Shown here piece by piece: positions 1 to 7,891 of a DNA stretch of 45,588 nucleotides (position 1 is its first letter; every line of letters begins with the position of its first letter). The notes beneath the pieces were generated by a model. It was not told where the DNA came from. It made no database searches and worked only from the letters and a program-made list of their open reading frames with translations. Position numbers and translations under genes: made by a program. Location: the NCBI GenBank assembly GCA_007131175.1, contig SLRC01000130.1, forward strand, positions 1 through 45,588, given 5' to 3'. The DNA comes from Syntrophomonadaceae bacterium. GTDB lineage: Bacteria > Bacillota > Dethiobacteria > DTU022 > UBA8154.

Positions 1-473
1 ATTATTTGATCCAATAGATCGCCTGTATTATGACCATGGGCTGCAGAAATGGGAAGAGGATCGGCGATTCCGAAGCTGTAGAATTCACTTACCTCTTCTC
101 TCCCCGATTCCATTTTATTGACAACCAGCATAACAGGCTTTCCCTGGCGGCGCAGAATATGGGCTATTTCCTCGTCCAGGGCAGTAATACCCTGACGCCC
201 ATCCACTACAAAAAGGATCACTGAAGCCTCTTCGATAGCAAGGAGGGCCTGCTTACGCACCTGGGTATCCACTTCCCGTTCCGGAATGATAATCCCACCG
301 GTGTCAATCACCATGAATTCGCGGTCCAGCCATATTACTTTACCGTAAAGGCGATCACGGGTTACTCCGGGTGTCTTTTCGGCGATAGCATGTCTGCCTC
401 CAACCAAACGGTTAAAAAGAGTGGATTTTCCCACGTTAGGACGTCCGACAATAGCAACTACAGGTGCAGACAA
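1..473 (-). CDS. der: Ribosome-associated GTPase Der (EngA), N-terminal part
   Basis: Double-domain GTPase that acts in maturation of the 50S ribosomal subunit in the cytoplasm. Only the first 157 codons are inside the window; the gene runs off the left edge. The translation begins MSAPVVAIVGRPNVGKST, which is the Walker A motif GRPNVGKST of the first G domain. It is followed by the G2 threonine in TPGVTRDR, the G3 motif DTGG and the G4 motif NKME (canonical NKxD, here ending in E before SG). The chosen start is a TTG at 471-473 preceded by a GGGAGG ribosome binding site about 10 bases upstream. No ATG lies at this place. It follows the DUF512 gene by 82 bases, an arrangement known in many Clostridia. 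Family assignment is certain; the C-terminal half cannot be seen. Confidence 0.93.
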   Translation of the reverse strand, partial: MSAPVVAIVGRPNVGKSTLFNRLVGGRHAIAEKTPGVTRDRLYGKVIWLDREFMVIDTGGIIIPEREVDTQVRKQALLAIEEASVILFVVDGRQGITALDEEIAHILRRQGKPVMLVVNKMESGREEVSEFYSFGIADPLPISAAHGHNTGDLLDQI

Positions 474-555
474 TAACTTTATTCCTCCCTCTTATTAGGC
501 CAAATTATATTTTAAGATTAATAGTCAAAGGATACCTAAAACGAACTGTGATGCC

Positions 556-1863
556 CTATGACTGTTGCAGAAAATGGGGAAGCTCCAGCAGCGAATCCAA
601 CGGGACAATTTTTGTATTTAGCACGCTTGAAACCTCTTTTAAAGTATACCCGTCTAAAAACAGGTCTGATCCTTCTTTTAACATAACAGCAGGAATAAAC
701 AGGCTATCTCCCAGGGGCTTTTCATTAAGTTCCCCTATAAGATCGCCGCCTGTTAAAAGGCCGGCTACATTTACATTACCTCCCCAAAAATTGTTTGCCA
801 ATGGATAAAGATAACTGGTTAAGCCGCTTATATTTTCCAACTCCTGCATAAACATATGCATAAAAGGTGCAGCAGCCTTACTGGTGATCAGGGAAATTGT
901 ATTTTTACCCTCAACAGCAGGAACAGAATTTTGTTTCCATTTGTCAAGTTCGTTTAAAAAAAGTCTCACCAGCCCCACACCGTTTTCTATTTGCTCGTAA
1001 TCTCCGTAATGATAGTGTGGTGGAATAGGCATACCGGCAAGAAGATAAAACTCATCGGCCAGATAGATAAATGGTGTACCGCAAGTGTCTGAAAAAAGGT
1101 TCTGTTGGTGTGTGCACGTTTCCACGATTGCCCTGGCAGCTCCGGGCGTGAGGGGCTTTAAGGGGTTCAACCCCTTTCGATAACGGGTAAGCCCTACTGG
1201 AACGATTGCCACAGTTTTTAAGTTAGGATAAAATTGAACCAGCTCCGTAATCGTTTTTTGCAAAACTGAACCGTCATTATATCCGGGGCAAATTACTACC
1301 TGGCCATGCATCGTTATCCCCGATTTTTGAAGAAATGACAGTTGGCTCATTATTTTTGTTGCAGCTTTGTTTCCCATCATGGCACATCGAACGTTGGGAT
1401 CAGTTGCATGAACGGAGATGTAAAGAGGAGAGATGCCGCGTCGAACAATTCGCTTTAACTCTCCTTCGGCTACATTGGTTAAACTGATATAATTGCCATG
1501 TAAAAAAGATAGACGGTAATCATCATCTTTTTGATAAAGGGTACTGCGCAAGTGTGTAGGTTGCTGGTCGATAAAACAGAAAATACAGTTGTTATGACAG
1601 CGGCGCAGAGGGCCAATAGTGGGGTTGAAAAATTCAAGGCCAAGCGGTTCATCATATTTTTTGTTAACTTTTCGCCTGGCCGAAGTGCCATTTTTCTTAA
1701 TAATGGATAGATCAAGCTGATTGTCGGCACATAGATAATAGTAATCCAATAGATCATAAAAGCAGGAACCGTTTATTTTAAGCAAACGATCCCCTTCTTC
1801 CAGACCCGCCCGGTGAGCCGGGGAATGCTTGCGTACTGTCGCGACACTAAAGCCCTCTGGCAT
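556..1863 (-). CDS. DUF512 family protein with PDZ and radical-SAM-like domains
   Basis: 435 residues. Residues about 1-50 form a PDZ-like segment (SPAHRAGLEEGDRLLKING). Then come three cysteines spaced C89-x3-C93-x2-C96 (CHNNCIFCF), the spacing that binds the radical-SAM iron-sulfur cluster, and the C-terminal DUF512 domain containing GGDLIGEL. Known family: conserved in Clostridia and some other anaerobes, usually just upstream of der, with no settled biochemical function. The start is the ATG at 1863. A sigma-A-type promoter lies 42 bases upstream, so DUF512 and der may form a unit. The reaction is unknown; assignment to the family is firm. Confidence 0.9.
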   Translation of the reverse strand: MPEGFSVATVRKHSPAHRAGLEEGDRLLKINGSCFYDLLDYYYLCADNQLDLSIIKKNGTSARRKVNKKYDEPLGLEFFNPTIGPLRRCHNNCIFCFIDQQPTHLRSTLYQKDDDYRLSFLHGNYISLTNVAEGELKRIVRRGISPLYISVHATDPNVRCAMMGNKAATKIMSQLSFLQKSGITMHGQVVICPGYNDGSVLQKTITELVQFYPNLKTVAIVPVGLTRYRKGLNPLKPLTPGAARAIVETCTHQQNLFSDTCGTPFIYLADEFYLLAGMPIPPHYHYGDYEQIENGVGLVRLFLNELDKWKQNSVPAVEGKNTISLITSKAAAPFMHMFMQELENISGLTSYLYPLANNFWGGNVNVAGLLTGGDLIGELNEKPLGDSLFIPAVMLKEGSDLFLDGYTLKEVSSVLNTKIVPLDSLLELPHFLQQS

Positions 1864-1904
1864 TCAGTATTTTCCCCCTGCCCTGTCAGCTCTAAATTTA
1901 CATC

Positions 1905-1934
1905 ATTATCCTACATCTGTTCCCTCCCTGTCAA
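1905..1934 (-). promoter_or_regulatory. Sigma-A-type promoter of the DUF512-der unit
   Basis: Minus strand: -35 TTGACA (1929-1934), spacer of 18 bases, -10 GATAAT (1905-1910). The -35 is perfect and the -10 has one mismatch. It lies between the DUF3189 stop and the DUF512 start. This is read from sequence only. Confidence 0.6.
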
Positions 1935-2019
1935 GATTATAAGCTAAAAGTTGGATTGTAATATTCTTAAAACGAAAATCCTATAAGATCAAGGTTTCGT
2001 CTGACAATTGGTATGAGGC

Positions 2020-2481
2020 TTATTGTTTTGCGAGATCCTGCTTCACATGCAGTACTAAATTTATAAAGCTTGGATATGCCAGTCGTATTCCCCGGTACAA
2101 AAAAAAGCGCCCCATTGCGGTTAAACCAATCCGTCGTGAAAGAAAACCTCCAATTTTTATTAAATAGTTTAAAGCTGGTTTGCTATCGATCAGGATCACC
2201 TCATTTCTGTTGATTCCCATGATGCGTTGGACATCCCTGGTGGTATTTTCCACCAGGGGACCACAGTTGCGGCAACCCAGGATATATATATTATTTCCCT
2301 GTTCGTCACGACCCATATGGAATATTTTGCCTACCTGGGTGCTGGGTACCTTGTCGAAATAAGGTAAATTAATTAGATCCTCCATGCTTGGCAATCGTTG
2401 CTCAGTTATAATACCAAGGTGCAATGCTGCACAAAGAACGGAAGAATGGGTGCCTCCATAACAGTGATATATTATCTTCAT
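2020..2481 (-). CDS. DUF3189 family protein
   Basis: 153 residues, cytoplasmic. It begins MKIIYHCYGGTHSSV, the typical start of DUF3189, with a P-loop-like YGGTHSS turn, and contains GCRNCGP further on. The function of the family is unknown; it is common in spore-forming Clostridia. It starts 9 bases after the capping-subunit gene and is probably the last gene of the DUF1614-spoIIP-YIEGI operon. The neighbourhood suggests a sporulation-linked role, but this is inference. Confidence 0.82.
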   Translation of the reverse strand: MKIIYHCYGGTHSSVLCAALHLGIITEQRLPSMEDLINLPYFDKVPSTQVGKIFHMGRDEQGNNIYILGCRNCGPLVENTTRDVQRIMGINRNEVILIDSKPALNYLIKIGGFLSRRIGLTAMGRFFLYRGIRLAYPSFINLVLHVKQDLAKQ

Positions 2482-2490
2482 CGATTATCC

Positions 2491-2679
2491 TTAATGTTTA
2501 ACGAGGATAAAAACTCCGTTTTCCAAATCATGAATAACTCCTTCAGTTATACGTGCCAGGGTGACGGCAATTTTTTCCAGTTCCTCTTTGTCTGATGCAA
2601 AAAAAATGGGGGCTCCGCCTGCACTGACTTTTTCCCGGTTCATGGTAATTACTGCTAAAATATACTTCTCCAGATTCAA
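2491..2679 (-). CDS. Small YIEGI-partner protein (capping complex subunit for YIEGI)
   Basis: 62 residues, no membrane segment. The sequence MNLEKYILAVITMNREKVSAG and the region around APIFFASDKEEL match the small soluble protein that accompanies YIEGI membrane proteins in spore formers. That family has been named the capping complex subunit for YIEGI; no mechanism is established. It begins 23 bases after the YIEGI stop, consistent with co-translation and a two-protein complex. The protein is short, so the call rests on recognition of the family and on its position. Confidence 0.78.
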   Translation of the reverse strand: MNLEKYILAVITMNREKVSAGGAPIFFASDKEELEKIAVTLARITEGVIHDLENGVFILVKH

Positions 2680-2702
2680 ATAGTATCAACCCTTTATACG
2701 AC

Positions 2703-3581
2703 TTAATCTGCTGCTTTTCGGCCAATGGTAGTTTTTAGAGGAAGGCGCAGTGCACTTTCCAAAACCGGGACCCTTTTTACCGCTTCAATCAGATATTCCA
2801 TATCCTGCTCAATTGGTACGATAACGAGACCTGCCCTGCCTGTGTCAAGGTGCCTTCTCACAATGGGCATAAATTCTGCCGTATCCACGTCCCTGTACAC
2901 ACCTAACAGGGCTGCAGCATCATGTGCAATAGCCATGCGCTGCCCGTTGTTGGCAAGGGTGGCACGTCCATTATCACTAAGAGGTTCTATTACAACACCC
3001 AGCGCACGTTTAAGATAGATTTCTTTAGCCCCCTGGGAACCAAGATTCATAAAATGTATATTATCTACAAAAAGGTTTGCTCCATCAAAATATAACTTTC
3101 CCTCCCGCACATTGGCAATTTGTCCCAGTGTTTTCCCTTTCATCATTATACCGGTCAATACAACGGCCAGCACGCCGATTAGCACACCGTAATATAAATT
3201 GCCCCAAAATGTTGCTCCCCCTACCAGCAGGGAAGTGAACATGACCAGGTAATTGCGTGATTCAAAAACGCGGGCGATACCTTCAATATATTCTTGACCG
3301 CGGGGAACCAGCTGCATATTATCCAGATTTAATAACATTTCCCTTTCCATGTTACGAACTTCCCGAAACTGAGTGGCCGCAAGGGCAAGAAAAGTAACCG
3401 CCGTAAACTCTTTTTCTGCCAGTGCCGGTATGGCTACTGCTCCAATTACAGCAGCAATAAAGCCAAGGGACAGGTTGGTAATAACACCGTGGGGATAGCT
3501 TGGGTATTGCCGATAATCCCTGCGCAGGAGGTAATATCGTGTTAGTGTGCCAAAAATGACCCCGGCAAAGGCAGCCTGCAT
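2703..3581 (-). CDS. YIEGI family membrane protein
   Basis: 292 residues from the ATG at 3581. It carries the name-giving motif YIEGIARVFE near residue 97, preceded by TQFREVRNMERE. Hydrophobic stretches lie near residues 2-18, 35-58 and 108-145, followed by a soluble C-terminal half. The family is restricted to spore formers and has no defined function. It sits between spoIIP and its small partner. Start choice is uncertain: the ATG has no ribosome binding site, whereas an in-frame CTG at 3612-3614 lies 9 bases after a GGGGAG directly behind the spoIIP stop and would add 11 residues. Confidence 0.85.
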   Translation of the reverse strand: MQAAFAGVIFGTLTRYYLLRRDYRQYPSYPHGVITNLSLGFIAAVIGAVAIPALAEKEFTAVTFLALAATQFREVRNMEREMLLNLDNMQLVPRGQEYIEGIARVFESRNYLVMFTSLLVGGATFWGNLYYGVLIGVLAVVLTGIMMKGKTLGQIANVREGKLYFDGANLFVDNIHFMNLGSQGAKEIYLKRALGVVIEPLSDNGRATLANNGQRMAIAHDAAALLGVYRDVDTAEFMPIVRRHLDTGRAGLVIVPIEQDMEYLIEAVKRVPVLESALRLPLKTTIGRKAAD

Positions 3582-3628
3582 GAATGGGTCTATTTGTTCA
3601 AATATTTTTTCCAGTTGTATTAACTCCC

Positions 3629-4804
3629 CTATTCGTCGTTTCCTGAATCTCCTCTTCTTCTTCCTTTAAATTCAGCAAATTCTTTTTGGAAGAAATGACT
3701 GATCTTGGCACGTGCCTCCTCAATACCCCCGGTGCTGATAATCAAGTATAAGCCGGTAGCCAACAGGGCAATAAGGATTACCCAGAGTATGGTTCTAAGA
3801 GCGGTTCCTCCCACAGCTTCCTGGGCTCTTTGTGCTTCCGGACCCGCAAAGTAATAATTAACGGCATCGGCGAACAAGGCAACTGATTCTTCCGCACCTT
3901 CCCGTGTATTTTCGTGCGTGCCTACTTCCAACAACAGGGCAAGGGGGGTTATATCCTGGTTATAACTGCCCCGGGCCATAAATATTCCCTTGATCAAATC
4001 GGGATAAAGCTTATCGGTGGCATTTTTTAAGCTTTCGGCAAATTGGCGGTTAACCTCCACATTCTGGTTCTGGCGTCCTACTACAAATTGTATTTGGACG
4101 ATTTGATCATCATCCACAACAGCTTTGTACTCTTCAGCAGGCACGGCATCACGGTGAACATCGAAAAACACATTGGCATTATCTTGCATCAATTCCTCCA
4201 CGGTTCTCCGTGACCTGTTATATGCGCCGGCATCGTGGGGCACATGTGTTTCTGGGCTGTGTTTTACTTCAAGACCGTTTTCTTCCAGCGCTTCCACAAA
4301 AGCTTCTCCCACATCCAGGATTCCTCCGCCTTCAGGTATACTTTCAGTACCATCACTTGGCACATAGGACTCAGCACCATGAGAATGATAAACGGCTATT
4401 GTAAAATCACGATTTTCCGCCTGTGTCAATTGGGATAGCATGCCACTTTTAAAAATGCCCCCCAGTATGTCAGGGGGCTGGGAAAGGTCTATGTCACCAA
4501 GGGAACGGGCCCATGCAGTATTACCTTCCACCCTTTCCACAATGTAATGGGTATTATTGCCCGTAATATATTCATCATCCACATGGATCAAGCGGGCTGT
4601 CATCATGATCACACTTCCATCATCCACATCTTTCATTATAAAATATCCGGAGTCTGCACAGTGATCGTGAAATTCCAGGATTGTTTCTCCTTGCACTGCC
4701 TCGGCAGAGCAATCTGCTGTTATTGGAATTAACAAGAGAAATGTAAGGCACAGGATGGTACTTCCTAATAACCAGAGTAAATTTATATGTTTATTCACCT
4801 TCAT
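3629..4804 (-). CDS. spoIIP: Stage II sporulation protein P (SpoIIP)
   Basis: 391 residues from the ATG at 4804. An N-terminal membrane anchor (about residues 7-28) is followed by an extracytoplasmic amidase/endopeptidase domain. The motif AVYHSHGAESY carries the zinc-binding histidine, and VFFDVHRD and LLLEVGTHEN give further metal and catalytic residues. A second membrane segment lies near the C terminus (residues about 345-368). Known role: SpoIIP works with SpoIID and SpoIIM to thin septal peptidoglycan and drive forespore engulfment. Longer in-frame starts overlap the DUF1614 gene by more than 100 bases, so the start giving only a 14-base overlap is preferred. A second membrane segment is not standard for SpoIIP. 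Confidence 0.92.
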   Translation of the reverse strand: MKVNKHINLLWLLGSTILCLTFLLLIPITADCSAEAVQGETILEFHDHCADSGYFIMKDVDDGSVIMMTARLIHVDDEYITGNNTHYIVERVEGNTAWARSLGDIDLSQPPDILGGIFKSGMLSQLTQAENRDFTIAVYHSHGAESYVPSDGTESIPEGGGILDVGEAFVEALEENGLEVKHSPETHVPHDAGAYNRSRRTVEELMQDNANVFFDVHRDAVPAEEYKAVVDDDQIVQIQFVVGRQNQNVEVNRQFAESLKNATDKLYPDLIKGIFMARGSYNQDITPLALLLEVGTHENTREGAEESVALFADAVNYYFAGPEAQRAQEAVGGTALRTILWVILIALLATGLYLIISTGGIEEARAKISHFFQKEFAEFKGRRRGDSGNDE

Positions 4805-5477
4805 TTCCTTCTTCTTCCCTCCCTTTCCCTTTGTCATCTTCATCCATACCTTCCTCACTCCGTGTTTTAGCACCAAAAAAAGGGGCCAATCTTTCTGCAG
4901 TTTCACCAAATATTTCCGCAAGGCCCAATGCAATAAAACCGGAAATTACCACGGCATCAAAGAATCCTGCACCTCCGATTACGGTTGATGCAGTTACACC
5001 CATAAGGGAATTTTCCACGAAAGCAAGCAGGTCACTTAAAATAATCGCCATCACACCTGCGATAAATGCGCCTCTCCTGCTTCGCCCGGCCAGATATGCA
5101 ATCAGCCCGGCAACAATGGCAATGAGATAAAGGGGATCGATAAACAAATTATAGGTGGGTTCAAGTGGTAAAATTTTCATAGCGCCGTATGCTACAGCTG
5201 TGGCAATAAAGATAGCCAAAACAGTTCTGCCGATCTCCCAGCTTTCTGCTTTACTAAATAAATATCCCACCAAAATAAGTGGAATTAAACCCCCTCCAAT
5301 ATTAATACCGAAGTTAGCTCCCAGGGGGACGTCGGGTAAAAACCCCCCCAGCAACATGGCCACCAAAAAAAGAAGTGCTGCTTTATCACTTAAGCGAAGG
5401 CGGTCCAGGGCCCTTTCGGCAAAGCCGGCATAAACAATTACGGCAACCGCCAGGAGAATAATGATCCCCGTATTCAA
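4791..5477 (-). CDS. DUF1614 family integral membrane protein
   Basis: 228 residues with about six or seven hydrophobic segments and a highly charged tail (residues about 200-228, rich in E, G, K and D). It belongs to DUF1614, an uncharacterised membrane family common in Clostridia near sporulation genes. The start is a TTG 8 bases after an AGGGGG ribosome binding site. It is the first gene of an operon with spoIIP (14-base overlap), YIEGI and partners. A sporulation-sigma-like promoter lies 53 bases upstream. Function unknown; a membrane role during sporulation is inferred only from context. Confidence 0.8.
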   Translation of the reverse strand: MNTGIIILLAVAVIVYAGFAERALDRLRLSDKAALLFLVAMLLGGFLPDVPLGANFGINIGGGLIPLILVGYLFSKAESWEIGRTVLAIFIATAVAYGAMKILPLEPTYNLFIDPLYLIAIVAGLIAYLAGRSRRGAFIAGVMAIILSDLLAFVENSLMGVTASTVIGGAGFFDAVVISGFIALGLAEIFGETAERLAPFFGAKTRSEEGMDEDDKGKGREEEGNEGE

Positions 5478-5529
5478 TCCATATACCCCCTATTGCAACA
5501 TTATGTTTTCTCTGTGATTCAGCCTTATC

Positions 5530-5559
5530 TAGCATAACCGACAGGCATAAAAATATTCC
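5530..5559 (-). promoter_or_regulatory. Sporulation-sigma-like promoter (sigma-G or sigma-E type) before DUF1614-spoIIP
   Basis: Minus strand: GGAATA (5554-5559), 17-base spacer, TATGCTA (5530-5536). Compared with the sigma-G consensus TGAATA-17-CATACTA this has one mismatch in the -35 and two in the -10. Sigma-E promoters look similar. It lies between the aro terminator and the DUF1614 start, where a promoter is expected. Confidence 0.45.
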
Positions 5560-5566
5560 GTCATGT

Positions 5567-5600
5567 AAAAACACATCCGCTTTTTACGCAGATGTGTTTT
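5567..5600 (-). terminator. Terminator of the aromatic amino acid operon
   Basis: Inverted repeat with arms AAAACACATCTGCG and CGGATGTGTTTT (one G-U/mismatch inside), 6-7 base loop, ending in a T-run on the minus strand. It begins 35 bases after the aroH stop. Confidence 0.85.
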
Positions 5601-5634
5601 TATACATAATCCCGCCATAACGGAGTCGAAATAT

Positions 5635-6018
5635 TTATAAAGTATCCAGCAAGTCCTCTCGCAGCTGTGCGGCACCGGACAGGTAGATGTGTTTTACCTG
5701 TTTTTGTGATTTTGATGTGTTTACCAACACAAGTACACGAATACAACGGGGTAAAGAGCCTGGAACGGCCATTTCAGTGGCGCACATCAGGGGAACATAC
5801 TGCCAGCCCAATTCACGTGCTGCCCTTGCTGGAAAAGCAGCGGTCAGGTCTGGTGTGGCAGTGAAAAGAATGGCACTAATATCTTCTTTGCAAATAGCGT
5901 TTTGATCTCTAATTTCCAGCAACAGTTTCTTTGTTGCTTCCACAATTTCTGTTTCATCATCGACAGGCACATCAATTGCTCCCCTAATCCCCCTTGCATT
6001 TCCCATTGGCTCAGGCAA
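5635..6018 (-). CDS. aroH: Monofunctional chorismate mutase, AroH class
   Basis: Converts chorismate to prephenate, the entry to phenylalanine and tyrosine. About 127 residues, the same size as Bacillus AroH. Landmarks are RGIRGAIDV with the catalytic arginine, FTATPDLTAAFPARAAR, GWQYVPL and CIRVLV with the second active-site arginine. The chosen start is a TTG at 6016-6018 lying about 10 bases after a GGAGGTG ribosome binding site within the end of aroQ. A longer reading starting at 6177 would overlap aroQ by 150 bases and has no family counterpart. It is the last gene of the aro operon and supplies prephenate to TyrA, encoded first in the same operon. Confidence 0.92.
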   Translation of the reverse strand: MPEPMGNARGIRGAIDVPVDDETEIVEATKKLLLEIRDQNAICKEDISAILFTATPDLTAAFPARAARELGWQYVPLMCATEMAVPGSLPRCIRVLVLVNTSKSQKQVKHIYLSGAAQLREDLLDTL

Positions 6019-6025
6019 GGTTGCT

Positions 6026-6478
6026 TCACCTCCAATATCCTTCAGCTGCCAGAGCTCCCAACGCAAGCAGATAACTGTATTTCCCCAGTCCGCTGATCTG
6101 GCCCAGCACAACCGGGGCAATAACGGAGTGATGGCGAAACTCTTCCCGGGCATATATGTTGGAGAGATGTACTTCAATGGCCGGCAAATCTACCGACGAC
6201 AGGGCATCACGCAGGGCAACGCTGTAGTGAGTCAGGGAAGCGGGGTTGATGACAATTCCCCTGTACTGTCCCGGGGCATTGTGAATTGCATTAATTATAT
6301 CCCCTTCGCTGTTTGACTGAAAACAATCTACCGAAACCTTGAGTCTTTTTGCCTCATCATAAATAATTTGATTCAGCTCATCCAAAGTTATGCTACCATA
6401 GATCTCCTTTTCCCTTGTTCCCAGTAAGTTAAGATTGGGACCGTGCAATACCAGGAATTTAATATCTCCAACAGCCAT
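6026..6478 (-). CDS. aroQ: Type II 3-dehydroquinate dehydratase
   Basis: 150 residues; dehydrates 3-dehydroquinate to 3-dehydroshikimate (third shikimate step), as a dodecamer in the cytoplasm. Visible family marks are HGPNLNLLGTRE with the loop arginine, NPASLTHYSVALRDA, and EVHLSNIYAREEFRHHS carrying the catalytic histidine region. It starts 4 bases after the aroE/K gene. Nothing in the active site appears altered. Confidence 0.96.
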   Translation of the reverse strand: MAVGDIKFLVLHGPNLNLLGTREKEIYGSITLDELNQIIYDEAKRLKVSVDCFQSNSEGDIINAIHNAPGQYRGIVINPASLTHYSVALRDALSSVDLPAIEVHLSNIYAREEFRHHSVIAPVVLGQISGLGKYSYLLALGALAAEGYWR

Positions 6479-6482
6479 TTAA

Positions 6483-7871
6483 TCACATCCTAAACTGTAA
6501 TAAATCAAATATTTCCTCCGCTACCCTGCGGGGAGTTTTCCCGTCAGTATTAATACAAAAATGGGCTTTCTGATAATAAGGTATCCTTTCCTGCAAAAGC
6601 TCACTAATTCTGGTTTCTGGATCTGTTACATCCAGCAGGGGGCGGTTTGCGTATTGCTGCAATCGTCGAAAGGCCTCTTTCGCTGAAACTTCAAGGTAAA
6701 TAACCAGACCACTTTCCAACATAACGGTCCTGTTTGCTTCCTGCAGCACTGCACCACCGCCGGTAGAGACCACACATTTATCCTGTGTTTGTAGTGCGAT
6801 CATTTTTATTACTTCCGCTTCTCTGCGGCGGAAATATTCCTCCCCCTTACTTTTAAATATTTCCGTAATTTCAGTGCCTTGTGCAGAGACAATTAACTCG
6901 TCACAATCATAAAATGATATGCCCAGCATTTTTGCCAAAACCCACCCTGTAGTGCTTTTACCAGAGCCCATAAATCCTGTGAGAAACACTTTAGCCCTAT
7001 TATCCATCTCTGACGATTCAGTAAGAGTTTTTTTCATCACTGCACGGGGTGCGCTGACCCCGGTAATAATTTCAAAAGTCCTAATCCCCTGCCCTAGCAA
7101 CATATCAAGTCCATTCACCGCTGGACGGCCACAAGATTTGGCTGCCTGCAAAAAAGTGGTGGTGGGTGGGATATAACGGAGATCAACAGCAGCATGAATA
7201 TGTTGCAGTGCCCCGGAGGTAATAATACCCATTTCCACCGGATCTGCACTGAGTGTGTTTATGAGCAGGGATTTTTTTGCAGCCAGGGAAACTTCATTGC
7301 TGTCTAAGTTGATAACCTCAACCTGTCCCCCTGAAAAAAACCCCTTATCACGAAGTTGCTTGACAAAAACCACAGCACGTTTCACGGTACGGTTTGCAAT
7401 TGTGATCTTTTTAATTCCAGAGCGGACAAGGGCCAGCACTACAGCACGGGCTGCACCTCCTGCTCCAAGCAGGACAGCTTTTTCATATGGAACAGTAAAA
7501 CCGTTCTCAAGCAGGTAAATAAACCCGTCCACATCTGTGTTATAACCGGAAAGTTTCCCCCCGTTGTTTTTAACAATATTTACTGCATTTAAGATAGTAG
7601 CATCGGTTGAAAGCTCATCTAAAATGTTGACTGCTGACTCCTTGTGTGGTGCAGTAATATTAACCCCTGCCATTCCCAGGGCCTTAATTGCCTGTATGGC
7701 TGCGGGGAGAGCTTCTTTGCTTATTTGAAAAGGCAGGTAACAATAATTCAACCCCAGTTCAAAAAAAGCAGTATTGTGCATCTTAGGAGAAAGGGAATGA
7801 ATTACCGGGTCACCAAAAAGACCCACGATATTTGTTTTACCGTTTATTCTTAGAACATGCGGGGGTATCAT
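6483..7871 (-). CDS. aroE-aroK: Shikimate dehydrogenase-shikimate kinase fusion
   Basis: 462 residues holding two consecutive steps of the pathway in one chain. Residues 1 to about 282 are AroE: substrate-binding SLSPKMHN, catalytic lysine 77 in NITAPHK, aspartate 113 in YNTDVDGF, and nucleotide-binding GAGGAAR at 136-142. Residues about 293-462 are AroK: P-loop GFMGSGKST at 299-307, DCDELI, FRRREAEV, STGGGAV and the lid arginine in NRPLL. The usual separate lengths are about 280 and 170, so both halves are complete. A start ATG at 7871 has an AAGGGG site 8 bases upstream. The fusion should pass shikimate directly between the domains; whether it channels is not shown. Confidence 0.96.
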   Translation of the reverse strand: MIPPHVLRINGKTNIVGLFGDPVIHSLSPKMHNTAFFELGLNYCYLPFQISKEALPAAIQAIKALGMAGVNITAPHKESAVNILDELSTDATILNAVNIVKNNGGKLSGYNTDVDGFIYLLENGFTVPYEKAVLLGAGGAARAVVLALVRSGIKKITIANRTVKRAVVFVKQLRDKGFFSGGQVEVINLDSNEVSLAAKKSLLINTLSADPVEMGIITSGALQHIHAAVDLRYIPPTTTFLQAAKSCGRPAVNGLDMLLGQGIRTFEIITGVSAPRAVMKKTLTESSEMDNRAKVFLTGFMGSGKSTTGWVLAKMLGISFYDCDELIVSAQGTEITEIFKSKGEEYFRRREAEVIKMIALQTQDKCVVSTGGGAVLQEANRTVMLESGLVIYLEVSAKEAFRRLQQYANRPLLDVTDPETRISELLQERIPYYQKAHFCINTDGKTPRRVAEEIFDLLQFRM

Positions 7872-7891
7872 ATTTAATCACCCCTTTACCG

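Noticed and set aside
5635-6177. A 180-residue version of AroH
   Set aside because: The first 53 residues would overlap aroQ and lack family counterparts; a TTG with a good ribosome binding site gives the standard AroH length.
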